From CAVYGN01 sp963796325 (GTDB lineage Bacteria > Spirochaetota > Brevinematia > Brevinematales > JAOACQ01): a DNA stretch of 64,000 nucleotides. The stretch's first letter is position 1. Each line of letters opens with the position of its first letter. The notes beneath the pieces were generated by a model. That model was not told the origin of the DNA. It saw only the letters and a list, made by a program, of their open reading frames with translations, and did not search any database. The DNA lies in contig CAWCLF010000001.1 in the NCBI GenBank assembly GCA_963796325.1, positions 2,604,001 through 2,668,000 on the forward strand, in the 5' to 3' direction. Below are positions 27,053 through 36,665 of the stretch, in pieces. The translations under genes and the position numbers were made by a program.

Positions 27053-27751
27053 TTACCTGTTCTCCCTGTCCACATGGCTCCAATCGATCTTCACTCCGAT
27101 TTTTGCCGCCAGTTCATTCATATCCCGGTCATTATGCCCGGCCTTTTTTTTAAGTTCCATGTCGTTTTTATACTTGATTTTCAATTGCTTGAAATTCATG
27201 CCTTTTTTGTCCGAAGAAAAAACAAAGGGCGTATGATGCCTGGATTCCACGGTACGTTCGTTTGTCATGCCCGGATTTGCCAGATCTATAACTCCGTTGC
27301 AGTCGCATAGTATCGTATTGGAACTGTCAGCTACCCTGATATAAAAAGTGGTTCCGCGTACTGCGGCGACGGCTGTCTGCGTTTCGACTTCAAAAGGAAC
27401 AGGTTTGCCGTCCTTTGTCCGGCCGAGGTTTTTAACGACGGCTTCAAGTCCGCCTGATTCAATTTTAATGCCTTTCTTCCTGGCCTGCATATCGAGTTTA
27501 AGAGAGGTGTTCTCAAGAATATGCAGAATGTTCTTTCCATTAAAAACGATCTCGCATATCGAATCTTTTCCTGTTTTTACAGCGCTGTCCGCCTTTACTG
27601 CCGCATCAACCGCGGCAGGGGCGCCGTCGACCAGGACGCTGCCGACAGTCAAAATCACTTTCCCTTCGAACAGCCCGGCGTTTGTCTTTTTCGAACAGCC
27701 GAACATGGCTACCATGAGAACAACGCATGTAAAAGTGAGAAAATTTTTCAT
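27053..27751 (-). CDS. FecR-domain lipoprotein
   Basis: A 232-residue lipoprotein with signal peptide and lipobox ending VAMFGC (Cys19). A FecR-like beta domain follows (VILTVGSVLVDGAPA; VKTGKDSICEIVFNGKNILHI; ETQTAVAAVRGTTFYIRV). The AVRGTTF phrase is the core of FecR-type domains. Here there is no sigma factor beside it, so it is more likely a surface or periplasmic structural lipoprotein than an anti-sigma regulator. A tail rich in Lys and Asp follows. Confidence 0.8.
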   Translation of the reverse strand: MKNFLTFTCVVLMVAMFGCSKKTNAGLFEGKVILTVGSVLVDGAPAAVDAAVKADSAVKTGKDSICEIVFNGKNILHILENTSLKLDMQARKKGIKIESGGLEAVVKNLGRTKDGKPVPFEVETQTAVAAVRGTTFYIRVADSSNTILCDCNGVIDLANPGMTNERTVESRHHTPFVFSSDKKGMNFKQLKIKYKNDMELKKKAGHNDRDMNELAAKIGVKIDWSHVDRENR

Positions 27752-27878
27752 AATTGACCTCCTCTAAAAATACATAGAAATTTTAAATGCACAAGGCATG
27801 TAAGTCAATACTTTTTTACAAATTAAAATTATAGAATTATAATTAATAATAATTGTTATCAGGAATTTCGAGGAAAAC

Positions 27879-28808
27879 TTGAAGCATATAGACATCCTAA
27901 TTCATATATTATGTTTATCATCGGGCGTATTTACGGCGTTATTGGGGCTGCTTCTCTATCTCAAGTATAAGATAAAGGCCATACGGAGCTACTCAATTTT
28001 CATCCTGACCACTACATTAACTGTAGCGGCTACCACATTCTACAGCTATGCTTCCTACTTCCTCAATAAAGGCCGGGATCCGATGCTGCAGGCTGCAGGG
28101 ATCGTTGTTTTCAGCATGCTGCTTTCCCTGATAAATTACTCTTTTTCATCATTTGCCATGAGCATTATCAACCGTCAACTGACATTGATCAGCAAAACTC
28201 TGATCGTAATTCCATGGCTTCTTATTCTTTTGATGCTTGCAACCGCTGTTTACTGCGGCATGACGAAGAACACCGATGTCGTTTTTTTGCTGGTTAACCG
28301 CTGTTCGCAGATTGTCCTGCTCTTCCTTTTTGTTACTTTTGTTTTCTGCAGCGTAAAGATCTTCATTAACCTGAAGAACATTCAAAATATCGATCTGAAA
28401 AAAGCCCTGAAAATTCTCGCCCTTTTATTTATAATTTTTATACCGGTCCAGACATTGATCATCATCTTTCTTAAAAAGCCCCTTATCATATTCCTGTCCC
28501 GCAATATCTTCTATTTACTGATCAACGTTATCGGCATCGGGTTTGCCGCAAAATATTTCTTCAAGGAAACTCCCTCCATAATGGATAAAATTGTAATGAG
28601 CAGATATTTTATCGAAAAATTTTCAATCACCGAACGTGAAAAAGAGGTGATTTACCTGCTTCTAAGCGGACTTTCCATCAAGGAGATCGGCGCGAGGCTG
28701 AACCGCTCTTTTAAGACCGTTAATAATCATATCTATAACATATACAGCAAGGCCAATATCTCAAGCAAGCTGGAATTGCTCAATTTGATAAAAGAATATA
28801 AGATTTAG
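27879..28808 (+). CDS. Membrane-bound LuxR-family transcriptional regulator
   Basis: A 309-residue protein with seven predicted transmembrane segments in residues 1-230 and a C-terminal LuxR/GerE helix-turn-helix (ITEREKEVIYLLLSGLSIKE, then FKTVNNHIYNIYSKANISSKLELLNLI). The start is TTG at 27879 with GAGG 7 bp upstream. The layout implies a sensor that binds DNA while in the membrane. A paralogue lies at 45192-46100. It is divergent from the FecR gene and upstream of the two paralogous lipoprotein genes, which are possible targets. Confidence 0.85.
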   Translation: MKHIDILIHILCLSSGVFTALLGLLLYLKYKIKAIRSYSIFILTTTLTVAATTFYSYASYFLNKGRDPMLQAAGIVVFSMLLSLINYSFSSFAMSIINRQLTLISKTLIVIPWLLILLMLATAVYCGMTKNTDVVFLLVNRCSQIVLLFLFVTFVFCSVKIFINLKNIQNIDLKKALKILALLFIIFIPVQTLIIIFLKKPLIIFLSRNIFYLLINVIGIGFAAKYFFKETPSIMDKIVMSRYFIEKFSITEREKEVIYLLLSGLSIKEIGARLNRSFKTVNNHIYNIYSKANISSKLELLNLIKEYKI

Positions 28809-28974
28809 AAAGGTTTATCTCAATAATGGGATCATTTATAATTACTGTGCTAATATATTTACATCCCTTCGATTTACGCGATCATGAGAATTGACGATAC
28901 TCGAGGAAATCTCGAATGTCAGCGGGAATAAATAAGACGGCCGATAGATTCGGAATCTGAATAAAGGATATATT

Positions 28975-29808
28975 ATGAAAAGCGTAACAGTGATTTTCAG
29001 GGCCGCCGTATCGATAGCGGCCTTATTTGCAGTTCTTGCATGCGCGGGAGGGGGGAAAATCCCTATGAAGGTCTATTCGAACCTCGATATCCCGGACGGG
29101 GAATACCTGCACTACGGATACTATTACCGCGGAGAGAAGGCGCTTGATAATTACATGGTTACCAGGAAAATAACAAACGGCATGGGAGGGTTTTCATACC
29201 TCATTTATTTCGACATGATCTCCGTCTCGGTCAAGGAGGGGCCTGCCAAGGATTATACCAAATGGCCCATGTTTTTCCTGGTCGATCCGTTATCCGGTTC
29301 GCTGGTCGAGTCCGTCATAAAATACAGTACAAATTCTCCCGGCATCAACGGCGTTATTTATTCACATTACCGGTTACTCAAAGGCTATGTAGAATATATA
29401 ACCAGATCACTCAAGAACCATGAAACCAACGAAAACAGGTATCGCGTGAATGTGAAACCCGGTTTTCCATCCTGGGATATGTGGTCGAGCATATATTTTA
29501 CTTTACGGTTCCTGGATGTCCGCAGCCCCGGCGTCGAATATGTAATTATTCCGGAGGTTATGAAGGAACCTATACCGTTTTCAGCCGTTTATCTTGGTAA
29601 GGAAACAATAAAAACCGGAGCCGGCTCTTTCGATGTCATTAAAGCTAAAATGCCGATGGGGGATCCTTTTTTGGGGAGGCTCCTCGATCCCATGATGGGC
29701 AACGCATATTCGATGATCGAGGATTCCGACAGGAGGCTCGTTGTAAAAATCGGCGCTGCCGATAACGGCAATGTACTTGAGGAGATTTCGAACGTGAACG
29801 ATAAATAA
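28975..29808 (+). CDS. Lipoprotein of unknown function, paralogue A
   Basis: A 277-residue protein with a signal peptide and lipobox ending VLAC (Cys23). It shares with the next gene the phrases IPDGEYLHYG, GEKALDNYMV, FLVDPLSGS and a closing DSDRRLVVKI-x-LEEISNVN. The fold looks beta-rich, similar to DUF3108-like periplasmic proteins. Function unknown. AAGGATAT precedes the ATG, and the second paralogue starts 14 bp downstream. Confidence 0.8.
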   Translation: MKSVTVIFRAAVSIAALFAVLACAGGGKIPMKVYSNLDIPDGEYLHYGYYYRGEKALDNYMVTRKITNGMGGFSYLIYFDMISVSVKEGPAKDYTKWPMFFLVDPLSGSLVESVIKYSTNSPGINGVIYSHYRLLKGYVEYITRSLKNHETNENRYRVNVKPGFPSWDMWSSIYFTLRFLDVRSPGVEYVIIPEVMKEPIPFSAVYLGKETIKTGAGSFDVIKAKMPMGDPFLGRLLDPMMGNAYSMIEDSDRRLVVKIGAADNGNVLEEISNVNDK

Positions 29809-29822
29809 AAAGGAACAACGAT

Positions 29823-30671
29823 ATGATTAAAATTAAGAGTTATTTTATAAGATCCTCGCTGATACTGTTTATTTTTGCTGCGGCCGCATGTTCCCCGGGG
29901 TATAAGACGCAAAAAACCCCCATTAAGCCTTACTCGTCAATCGATATTCCGGACGGGACGTTCCTTCATTACGGCAATTATGCGCAGGGTGAAAAGTACG
30001 GCGACACCTATATGGTAATTAAAAAGGAAACAAACTCGGGCGTTTTTTATTACCGCATATATAAGATCGATACAAAGATCCGCCAGGAAAAAAAAATTCC
30101 GTTAAAATATAAAGACTGGCCGTCAACCTTCCTGATCGATCCTGCAAGGGGTTCCGTTATCGAAGCCGCTGAAAACACCGGGCTGGAGGCGTCGGACAAC
30201 AAAGACGAAAAGTTTTCAAATTACGATTATAAATTTTATCCCGGGAAGGGTTATGCGGATTTCATCCTTAAAACGAAAAAAAACGGCATTATGAAAGAAA
30301 CAAGGTATCATGTGAAAGTTAACCCTGATTTTCCGACATGGGACAACCTTTCGATGTATTACGCCCTCTGTTTCCTTGATTACAGGAGCGGGGGGATTAT
30401 GTATCTGGTAAACGCGGCTTTTTTTAAAGATCCCATGCCTTTGTCCTTCAGATTGATTTCAAAGGAGAACCTTACGACAAAAGCGGGGATATTCGGGGCA
30501 CTGAAAATGAAAATGACAGTTCCTGACCCGTTTTTAAGCAGGCTCCTGGGACCCGTGCTCGAGGGATCGAGCATCTGGATAGAGGATTCCGACAGGAGGC
30601 TCCTCTTAAAAGGCGAACTCTCCGGAGATACAGGGGTGCTTGAAGATATTTCAAACATCAATTCAAAATAA
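29823..30671 (+). CDS. Lipoprotein of unknown function, paralogue B
   Basis: A 282-residue lipoprotein (lipobox FAAAAC) that is a tandem paralogue of the preceding gene: IPDGTFLHYGNY, GEKYGDTYMV, TFLIDPARGS, VNPDFPTWDN, and the tail IEDSDRRLLLKG with LEDISNIN. The pair arose by duplication and has diverged well beyond recent copying. Both products should sit on a membrane facing the periplasm or outside. Confidence 0.8.
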   Translation: MIKIKSYFIRSSLILFIFAAAACSPGYKTQKTPIKPYSSIDIPDGTFLHYGNYAQGEKYGDTYMVIKKETNSGVFYYRIYKIDTKIRQEKKIPLKYKDWPSTFLIDPARGSVIEAAENTGLEASDNKDEKFSNYDYKFYPGKGYADFILKTKKNGIMKETRYHVKVNPDFPTWDNLSMYYALCFLDYRSGGIMYLVNAAFFKDPMPLSFRLISKENLTTKAGIFGALKMKMTVPDPFLSRLLGPVLEGSSIWIEDSDRRLLLKGELSGDTGVLEDISNINSK

Positions 30672-30720
30672 GAACCGTACATTAAAATTCGTCATCTTTG
30701 ATTCATTATAAAAATATCTA

Positions 30721-30748
30721 TTGAGTTTCGGTATAATTATGTTATGAT
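30721..30748 (+). promoter_or_regulatory. Possible promoter upstream of the GH9 gene
   Basis: TTGAGT (30721-30726), 16 bp, TATGAT (30743-30748), giving a leader of roughly 95 nt before the ATG at 30849. The sequence fit is moderate. Confidence 0.45.
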
Positions 30749-30848
30749 ATTACCCGTATAAATATTCTTTGCGGCTATGAGGCTTATTGCCGATTGGGGC
30801 TTCAATCGAACTTTAGAGAAATTTTCAGCATAAAGAAAAGGAATATAA

Positions 30849-32525
30849 ATGAAAATCTCAGTCAATCACCTCGGTTTCAGACCAGGCGACCGTAATAAAA
30901 ACGCCTTAATCTGGGGAAAAGGCAGGTTCACCGAATTCCAGCTTGTCAACCTGACTGAAATGGGATATAACGAGATCGGGCCCAATTCGAAGCCGAACAG
31001 CATCATTTACAGGGGGCGGCTGGTAAAAAAGCGCTACGGTTCGGGGGAATATTATTCGGCGGATTTTTCAGGCTTCAAAACACCGGGGATCTACCTTGTC
31101 ACTCTAGATAATAAATTCAATTCCGTCCCCTTCCATATAAGGGATGATTTATATGAAAGGACCCTGCGCAAGGCTTTCGATTATATCCATATTCAGCGGT
31201 GCGGCGAGGCCGTTCCCGGCTATCATGGCCCCTGCCACCTTGACGATGCGCGGCGCAGGGATACGGGCGAGCATATCGATGCTGCCGGAGGCTGGCATGA
31301 TGCCGGAGACCTCAGGAAGTGGTTGGAGCATACCCTGCTCCTGGGTGTGGGAATTACCGCGTTAAAAAGGCTGGCGGATCCGGGATGGAAATTATTCGAC
31401 AAAAAAGAAGGAGATCTTTTAAATGAACTCCGCTGGGGCAACCGCTTCTTTTTGAAAGTCCAGGAAGAAAGCGGCCTTGTCTGGCATGATGTCGCCGGCG
31501 GCATAAAAGGCGACAACAGCGACAATCACTGGACTGACAATATTATCGGCACACCCGACGACAGGTATATCAATACCGAATATAAGCCGGTTATCCAGTG
31601 GGAGTTTATATATTTTGAATCGGTAATGTCGATGCTGTTCAGGGATATCGATCCTTCCTACAGCAGCCGGTGCCTTCAAGCGGCATTGAAAAGTTTCCAT
31701 TTCATGACAGGCAAAAATAATACTAAACCTGAAGAAGCTTCCTGGGCTATACTTGGCCTCCTGGAACTTGAAAAGGCCGGAGGACCCGGCGATGCAAAAG
31801 AACGCCTGATAAACGAAATAAACCTTCTTCTTTCAATGCAGGAACCCGAATACAGGTTCGGGCAGGAAATGGTCCGCGGCTACTGGTACAGGGATCCGTC
31901 AAAAAATGACTTCTTCCGTTCTGCAAGGGATTCGGGACTTCCGCTGATCGCGCTTTCCGGGGCGGTCATGTCGGCCCTGGAACCCGGGCTTCTTCAAAAA
32001 TGCATGGACGCGATCAGGATGCATTGCCGCGATTACGTACTGCCGATGACTTTAACGGGTCCCTTCGGGATAATTCCTTTCGGTCTCTATAAAGGGAAGC
32101 CTACAAGGGAAAATTACCGTCCTCTGGAAGGCAGCCTGTTTTTCAGGTTCTTCTGCCCCACGATATCTCCGGCTTATGCAGGGCTGACATCCCACCTCCT
32201 TTCATATGCCGTCGGCCTTACAATGGCAGGGAACTTATTGAAAGAGAATGAGATCAAAGATGCGGGCCGGCGGCAGGTCGAGTGGGTCATGGGCAATAAT
32301 CCGTTAAATTCATGCCTGATGACCGGCGAGGGGATCAACAACCCCTACCCTCATTCAAGGTTCCTGGGACTGATCCCGGGCGGCATCATGAACGGGATAG
32401 CCGGGCTCCCGAACGACGAACCTTTTCTTGACCTCGATTATAAGATGGACTGGCGGACGACCGAGTACTGGAGCCCCCATACATGCTTTTATATATGGTT
32501 TGCAAGCCTTGCGGAAAAATCATGA
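30849..32525 (+). CDS. Glycoside hydrolase family 9 protein without signal peptide
   Basis: A 558-residue enzyme: an N-terminal Ig-like CelD_N domain (MKISVNHLGFRPGD to about residue 97) followed by the (alpha/alpha)6 GH9 domain. The nucleophile-base motif DAAGGWHDAGD lies at about 144-154 (D151, D154). NPYPHSRFLG resembles the GH9 His-Arg site, and the proton donor is probably E539 in TTEYWSPHT. There is no signal peptide, so it is predicted to be cytoplasmic. That fits exo-acting GH9 enzymes on imported cello- or chito-oligosaccharides rather than a secreted endoglucanase. Substrate not resolvable from sequence. Confidence 0.88.
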   Translation: MKISVNHLGFRPGDRNKNALIWGKGRFTEFQLVNLTEMGYNEIGPNSKPNSIIYRGRLVKKRYGSGEYYSADFSGFKTPGIYLVTLDNKFNSVPFHIRDDLYERTLRKAFDYIHIQRCGEAVPGYHGPCHLDDARRRDTGEHIDAAGGWHDAGDLRKWLEHTLLLGVGITALKRLADPGWKLFDKKEGDLLNELRWGNRFFLKVQEESGLVWHDVAGGIKGDNSDNHWTDNIIGTPDDRYINTEYKPVIQWEFIYFESVMSMLFRDIDPSYSSRCLQAALKSFHFMTGKNNTKPEEASWAILGLLELEKAGGPGDAKERLINEINLLLSMQEPEYRFGQEMVRGYWYRDPSKNDFFRSARDSGLPLIALSGAVMSALEPGLLQKCMDAIRMHCRDYVLPMTLTGPFGIIPFGLYKGKPTRENYRPLEGSLFFRFFCPTISPAYAGLTSHLLSYAVGLTMAGNLLKENEIKDAGRRQVEWVMGNNPLNSCLMTGEGINNPYPHSRFLGLIPGGIMNGIAGLPNDEPFLDLDYKMDWRTTEYWSPHTCFYIWFASLAEKS

Positions 32526-32544
32526 ACGGAGGCTTGCAGTACAA

Positions 32545-34092
32545 TTGAACGATAGCAATAAAAAAGGAATGGACAGGCCTTTCATAAAATTCGATAATGT
32601 GACTATAAATACTGCCGGCGGACTTTGCTTTCAGGATACGAACCTGGTAATGGAATACGGGCAGAACTGGGCTGTAACCGGCCCTACCGGTTCCGGAAAA
32701 TCGCTCCTTATAAATGCGATCCTGCATAAAACAGGCCTTTTCAGGGGACAGATCCTCTACTATTTCGATGACGGCCCGGAGGGAAGGCCGTATCTCTGCA
32801 AAAACGATGTTCTTATGATCTCCCCGGAGACGCAGGGCCAAATTCTGCAGAAATACGGGGGTTACCACCAGGCCCGCTGGCAAAGCTTCGGCAGCGATGA
32901 CGTTCCGAACGTAAAAGAATTCCTTTCGGGAAAAAACATAGAACATATCTCTCCTTATGAAGTTACCCCGCTCAAAACCGCCGAATCAGTCTATGAAAAG
33001 AGGCGTAAAGAAACTTTGGACCTTCTGCAGATCGGCCGCCTTTCTGATTCCAGGCTGATATATCTTTCCAACGGAGAAATGAGAAAAGTCCTGCTGGCCA
33101 GGGCTCTCATACAATGTCCGAAACTTCTCATTATTGACGATCCTTATTACGGCCTGGATTCCTCTTCAATGAAAGTCCTCGAGGAAATTATCAACAATAT
33201 CCTGGCGGCAGGTTCCCCCAAATTATTGCTTGTCATGACCGATTACGAAGATATCCCGGAAAATATTACTCATACAATTGAAATCGGCAGCATGAAAGTA
33301 CTCAAAGCAGATATTAAAAGAAAGGCATCCCGCAAAGCTGCCGTTTTTACAGGTAAAGTTCCCGTAATTCACCCCGCCGATGAATCCGGCGGACGGTATA
33401 GTTCTGAAATTCTGGTCGAGATGAAGAATGTAAATATATCTTATGGGGAAAGGCATATTTTAAAAAACATTTCCTGGGTTATACGCAGGGGTGAAAACTG
33501 GGCCCTTCTCGGGCATAACGGCGCCGGAAAAACAACGCTTCTTTCCCTTATCCTCGGCGACAATCCACAGGCTTATTCGAATGAAATTTACCTCTTCGGC
33601 AGGAAACGGGGTACGGGAGAAAGCATCTGGGACATAAAGAGCAGGATCGGATGGGTTTCGAGCGAGCTCCAGTACTATTATGAAACAAGACGAAGCTGCC
33701 TTGATGTCGTTTCTTCAGGATTTTTCGACACCATCGGGATGTTCGGTACGGTTGATGCCGGAAAAGCCGGGGCATCAAAATCATGGATGGATGCATTGGG
33801 GATCGGGCAAATACGGGACAAGGATTTTGAATCGTCATCGATTGGGGAACAGAGGCTTGTCCTGCTTGCAAGAGCCCTCGTCAAAAAACCGGACCTTGTC
33901 GTCCTTGATGAGCCATGCCAGGGCCTCGACAGCAGCCATATCGGCATCTTCAACAGCCTGGTTGAAGAACTCTGCACCAGCGGCTTAATGAGCGCAATTT
34001 ATGTTACTCATAAAAAGGAGGAAATCCCCGGATGCTTCCGCCTTGTCCTGGAACTCAGGGACGGCAGGGTTGAAAAGTCCGGAGCTTTCTAG
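32545..34092 (+). CDS. Double ATP-binding-domain ABC protein (ModF/PhrA-like)
   Basis: About 515 residues with two complete ABC ATPase domains and no membrane segments. Domain 1: GPTGSGKS, signature YLSNGEMRKV, Walker B LLIIDDPYYGLD. Domain 2: GHNGAGKTTL, signature SSIGEQRLVLLARAL, Walker B LVVLDEPCQGLD. This resembles ModF/PhrA-type duplicated ATPases, whose function is poorly known. The start is uncertain: TTG at 32545 has GGAGG 12 bp before it; the ATG at 32569 has AAGGA directly adjacent, too close. The upstream ORF extension overlaps GH9 and is unlikely. The 3' end overlaps the convergent TonB receptor gene by 4 bp. Confidence 0.85.
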   Translation: MNDSNKKGMDRPFIKFDNVTINTAGGLCFQDTNLVMEYGQNWAVTGPTGSGKSLLINAILHKTGLFRGQILYYFDDGPEGRPYLCKNDVLMISPETQGQILQKYGGYHQARWQSFGSDDVPNVKEFLSGKNIEHISPYEVTPLKTAESVYEKRRKETLDLLQIGRLSDSRLIYLSNGEMRKVLLARALIQCPKLLIIDDPYYGLDSSSMKVLEEIINNILAAGSPKLLLVMTDYEDIPENITHTIEIGSMKVLKADIKRKASRKAAVFTGKVPVIHPADESGGRYSSEILVEMKNVNISYGERHILKNISWVIRRGENWALLGHNGAGKTTLLSLILGDNPQAYSNEIYLFGRKRGTGESIWDIKSRIGWVSSELQYYYETRRSCLDVVSSGFFDTIGMFGTVDAGKAGASKSWMDALGIGQIRDKDFESSSIGEQRLVLLARALVKKPDLVVLDEPCQGLDSSHIGIFNSLVEELCTSGLMSAIYVTHKKEEIPGCFRLVLELRDGRVEKSGAF

Positions 34093-36425
34093 AAATCTAT
34101 GCGGACTCCGCCCAGCGGTATAATCGGCAGGTCGCCGACCGGAACCTTAACGAGCTGCCCGTTCTGCACAGTATATGAATAATCGATAATATTCGGAAGA
34201 TCCAGAACATTTAAAACCTGGATATAAGCGTAAGCCGTCACGTTCGGACCCAGGATCCCCTTGAGGAAATCTGCATTCCACGGTATTGTCAGCTTGACAT
34301 CCAGCCTGACGTACCAGGGCGTATACTCGCTGTCGTATTTTCCATTGTCGAAATAATAATAAGTTCCCCCGTTGAACGAAGATTGTATGAAATTTGTAAC
34401 CGGAGTATACGGCTTGCCGCTCATTGCGGTAAGTTCGATTGACAGCTTCCATTCGTTCATAAAATCGAAAAAATTGGTCAAACCCGGGTTTTTATAGTAA
34501 GTCATCTCCGCTATAGCCGAAATTGTGTGGGACCGGAGGTAGTTCGGGATGAACCATTCGCTGGAAGGAATGCTGTAAGGATTCGCCGGGTCCTCGGCTG
34601 AACGTGCTGTGATATCTTCTACCCCATATGTGTACGTATAAGCTATCCATCCGGAAAGCCATTCGCCCTTTCTTGCCTTTTTCTGAAGATATATATCCCC
34701 CCCGTAAACGTTCCTTACGCCGTTGTTATTATAATGCAATACCGAATCGCCTTCAATCATATCAAAATAATACTTGTAAAAGCCTTCGATGCGGAAAATA
34801 TAATCACCGCTCGAATATTCCGAACCGCCTATCAGGTGGTAAACCTTGTCGCTCTTTAAATCGGGATTCCCGAGGTTGCTGTCGACAAGAGTGACGTCCA
34901 TCGGGAAAAGATGGTATAAACCTCCCCGCAGGAAGAAGTCAAGCCGGTCCGTAGTTTCCCATTTTATACCGGCCTGGGGGTTGATCGCATTTTCATTGTC
35001 GAGCGTAAAATATTCCTCCCTCGCTCCCGCTTCGAAAATAAATGACGGGAATATTTCCCAGTTATCCAGGAGGTATGCACTGTAATAGGCGATATGGATA
35101 GTGTTAAAGGTCTCGTTTACCGTTCCGTTGGTCCATTGCCCATTGGCATTAAGACTGTAATAATTCACTGTTTCCGAAGCGCTCGGAACCGCATATATGA
35201 ACATGCCGCCGGCCTGTATTTTATGCCCCTTGATGGAGTTCAGGAAGTAATCTGCTCTGAGCTGGTACAAATAATTTGTTTGATTCTCATCGAAGGTCAC
35301 CAGGGGGCTTCCGCTCAACCGGTCCTCTTCGTACTGCGGCAGGACGCCCGCCGTAAAATCGAAAGAGTCCCCGGATTCAAACCTGTGTTTATACCTGGCG
35401 CTTCCTATGAGGTTGACGGACTGATACTCAAACTCTCCGGGCTGCTGGGATGAGCCGTTAATTGAACTGTCGAGGTTCCATTTCATGCCTTCGAGGGAGC
35501 CGTACATGTCAAAAGACAGGCTGTCGTAATAAGTAATATCCCAGTTCAGCTTCAATATACCATCCCAAAGGTACGGGACCTGAATCCCGACCAATTGATC
35601 CCTGGTATAAATTAAGGGAAAGATAAGCTCGTAATAAGTCCTTCTTATATCGAAAAATACGGTAAAGTTCGAGCTTAAAGGCCCCTCCAGGGAGATTTCC
35701 GAGCTGCCCGATGAAATGTCGAAAAAACCTTTCAATCGATCCTTGTTCCCGTTTTTCGTTTCTACCGCGACAACGCCTGAAAGGCCCTGGCCGTATTCCG
35801 CCGGATAGCCCGCAGTATAAAGGTCTATGCTTTCAAGAATATACGGGTTGAACATCGATATTCTCCCTCCCCAGCGGTAAGGGTTCATGATATATACGCC
35901 GTCCATGCTGCCTATCCACTCGTCGAAGTCCCCCCCCTGGATATACATTCTGCTGTCGAACATGCTGCCGCTGGATGAGACTCCCGGCATCATCTGCAGG
36001 GTTTTAATTGCATCGTTCATTATAAACTGCGAACTGGCTTCAAGCTCTTCCTTTTTTACGGTTGTCTGTGTCGTTACTTTTCCCTTGTTCCTTTTGGATT
36101 CCACTGTAATTTCACCCAGGGAATAAGAAACCTGCAGGAGCCTTACCGGAATTACCCGGTCCTCGCCCTTCATTTCAATGACATTCGAATATTTTTCATA
36201 ACCGGGCATAACCGCGATAATCGTAAAGCTGCCGGAAGGCATATTCCCGATAAATACGATACCCTTATCCGAGGTCAACATATTGGTTGATAGCTCTGTA
36301 ATTACAACGGTCGCATCCTCGACAGGGACCTTGCCGTCGCTGACTTTAATAGTGAGGCTTGCGGAAAACGAAACCGTGACGACGGCTGCAATCAATAAAA
36401 CAACTGTTAGAATTCTGTTCATCAA
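34089..36425 (-). CDS. TonB-dependent outer-membrane receptor with N-terminal carboxypeptidase-regulatory-like domain
   Basis: A 778-residue protein with a signal peptide (residues 1-21). A CarboxypepD_reg-like beta-sandwich follows (about 22-110, KVSDGKVPVEDATVVITE). The plug domain (about 120-240) contains IKTLQMMPGVSSSGSMFDSR and YPAEYGQGLSGVVAVET. A 22-strand barrel with many aromatic girdle residues follows. The layout is SusC-like but shorter, and no SusD partner is next to it. It should import a ligand using TonB-ExbBD energy. Ligand unknown; neighbouring GH9 suggests saccharides, which is inference. TAGGAG precedes the ATG. Confidence 0.9.
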   Translation of the reverse strand: MMNRILTVVLLIAAVVTVSFSASLTIKVSDGKVPVEDATVVITELSTNMLTSDKGIVFIGNMPSGSFTIIAVMPGYEKYSNVIEMKGEDRVIPVRLLQVSYSLGEITVESKRNKGKVTTQTTVKKEELEASSQFIMNDAIKTLQMMPGVSSSGSMFDSRMYIQGGDFDEWIGSMDGVYIMNPYRWGGRISMFNPYILESIDLYTAGYPAEYGQGLSGVVAVETKNGNKDRLKGFFDISSGSSEISLEGPLSSNFTVFFDIRRTYYELIFPLIYTRDQLVGIQVPYLWDGILKLNWDITYYDSLSFDMYGSLEGMKWNLDSSINGSSQQPGEFEYQSVNLIGSARYKHRFESGDSFDFTAGVLPQYEEDRLSGSPLVTFDENQTNYLYQLRADYFLNSIKGHKIQAGGMFIYAVPSASETVNYYSLNANGQWTNGTVNETFNTIHIAYYSAYLLDNWEIFPSFIFEAGAREEYFTLDNENAINPQAGIKWETTDRLDFFLRGGLYHLFPMDVTLVDSNLGNPDLKSDKVYHLIGGSEYSSGDYIFRIEGFYKYYFDMIEGDSVLHYNNNGVRNVYGGDIYLQKKARKGEWLSGWIAYTYTYGVEDITARSAEDPANPYSIPSSEWFIPNYLRSHTISAIAEMTYYKNPGLTNFFDFMNEWKLSIELTAMSGKPYTPVTNFIQSSFNGGTYYYFDNGKYDSEYTPWYVRLDVKLTIPWNADFLKGILGPNVTAYAYIQVLNVLDLPNIIDYSYTVQNGQLVKVPVGDLPIIPLGGVRIDF

Positions 36426-36610
36426 GAAACTCCTATAATACTCAAGCTTTTAAATTGATATTTTCCGGGTAACAGATAGCAAATATTGATTGGAACAATT
36501 CCGGATTCCCGGCTTCGATTCCCGGTTAGTTAATATACACTGTTTTCAGCATATTTCCAATCAAACTTCAAAATTTTTCCTTATTCCGGACACCCGCCAA
36601 TGTTTTTTAA

Positions 36611-36639
36611 TTGACAAACTGAAAACTGCTTATTAATAT
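36611..36639 (+). promoter_or_regulatory. Promoter for the DUF4412-like gene
   Basis: TTGACA (36611-36616), 17-bp spacer, TAATAT (36634-36639). The predicted start near 36646 leaves a 20-nt leader containing AAGGAGG before the ATG at 36666. Confidence 0.7.
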
Positions 36640-36665
36640 TAGAAAATCTTAAATAAGGAGGACGT

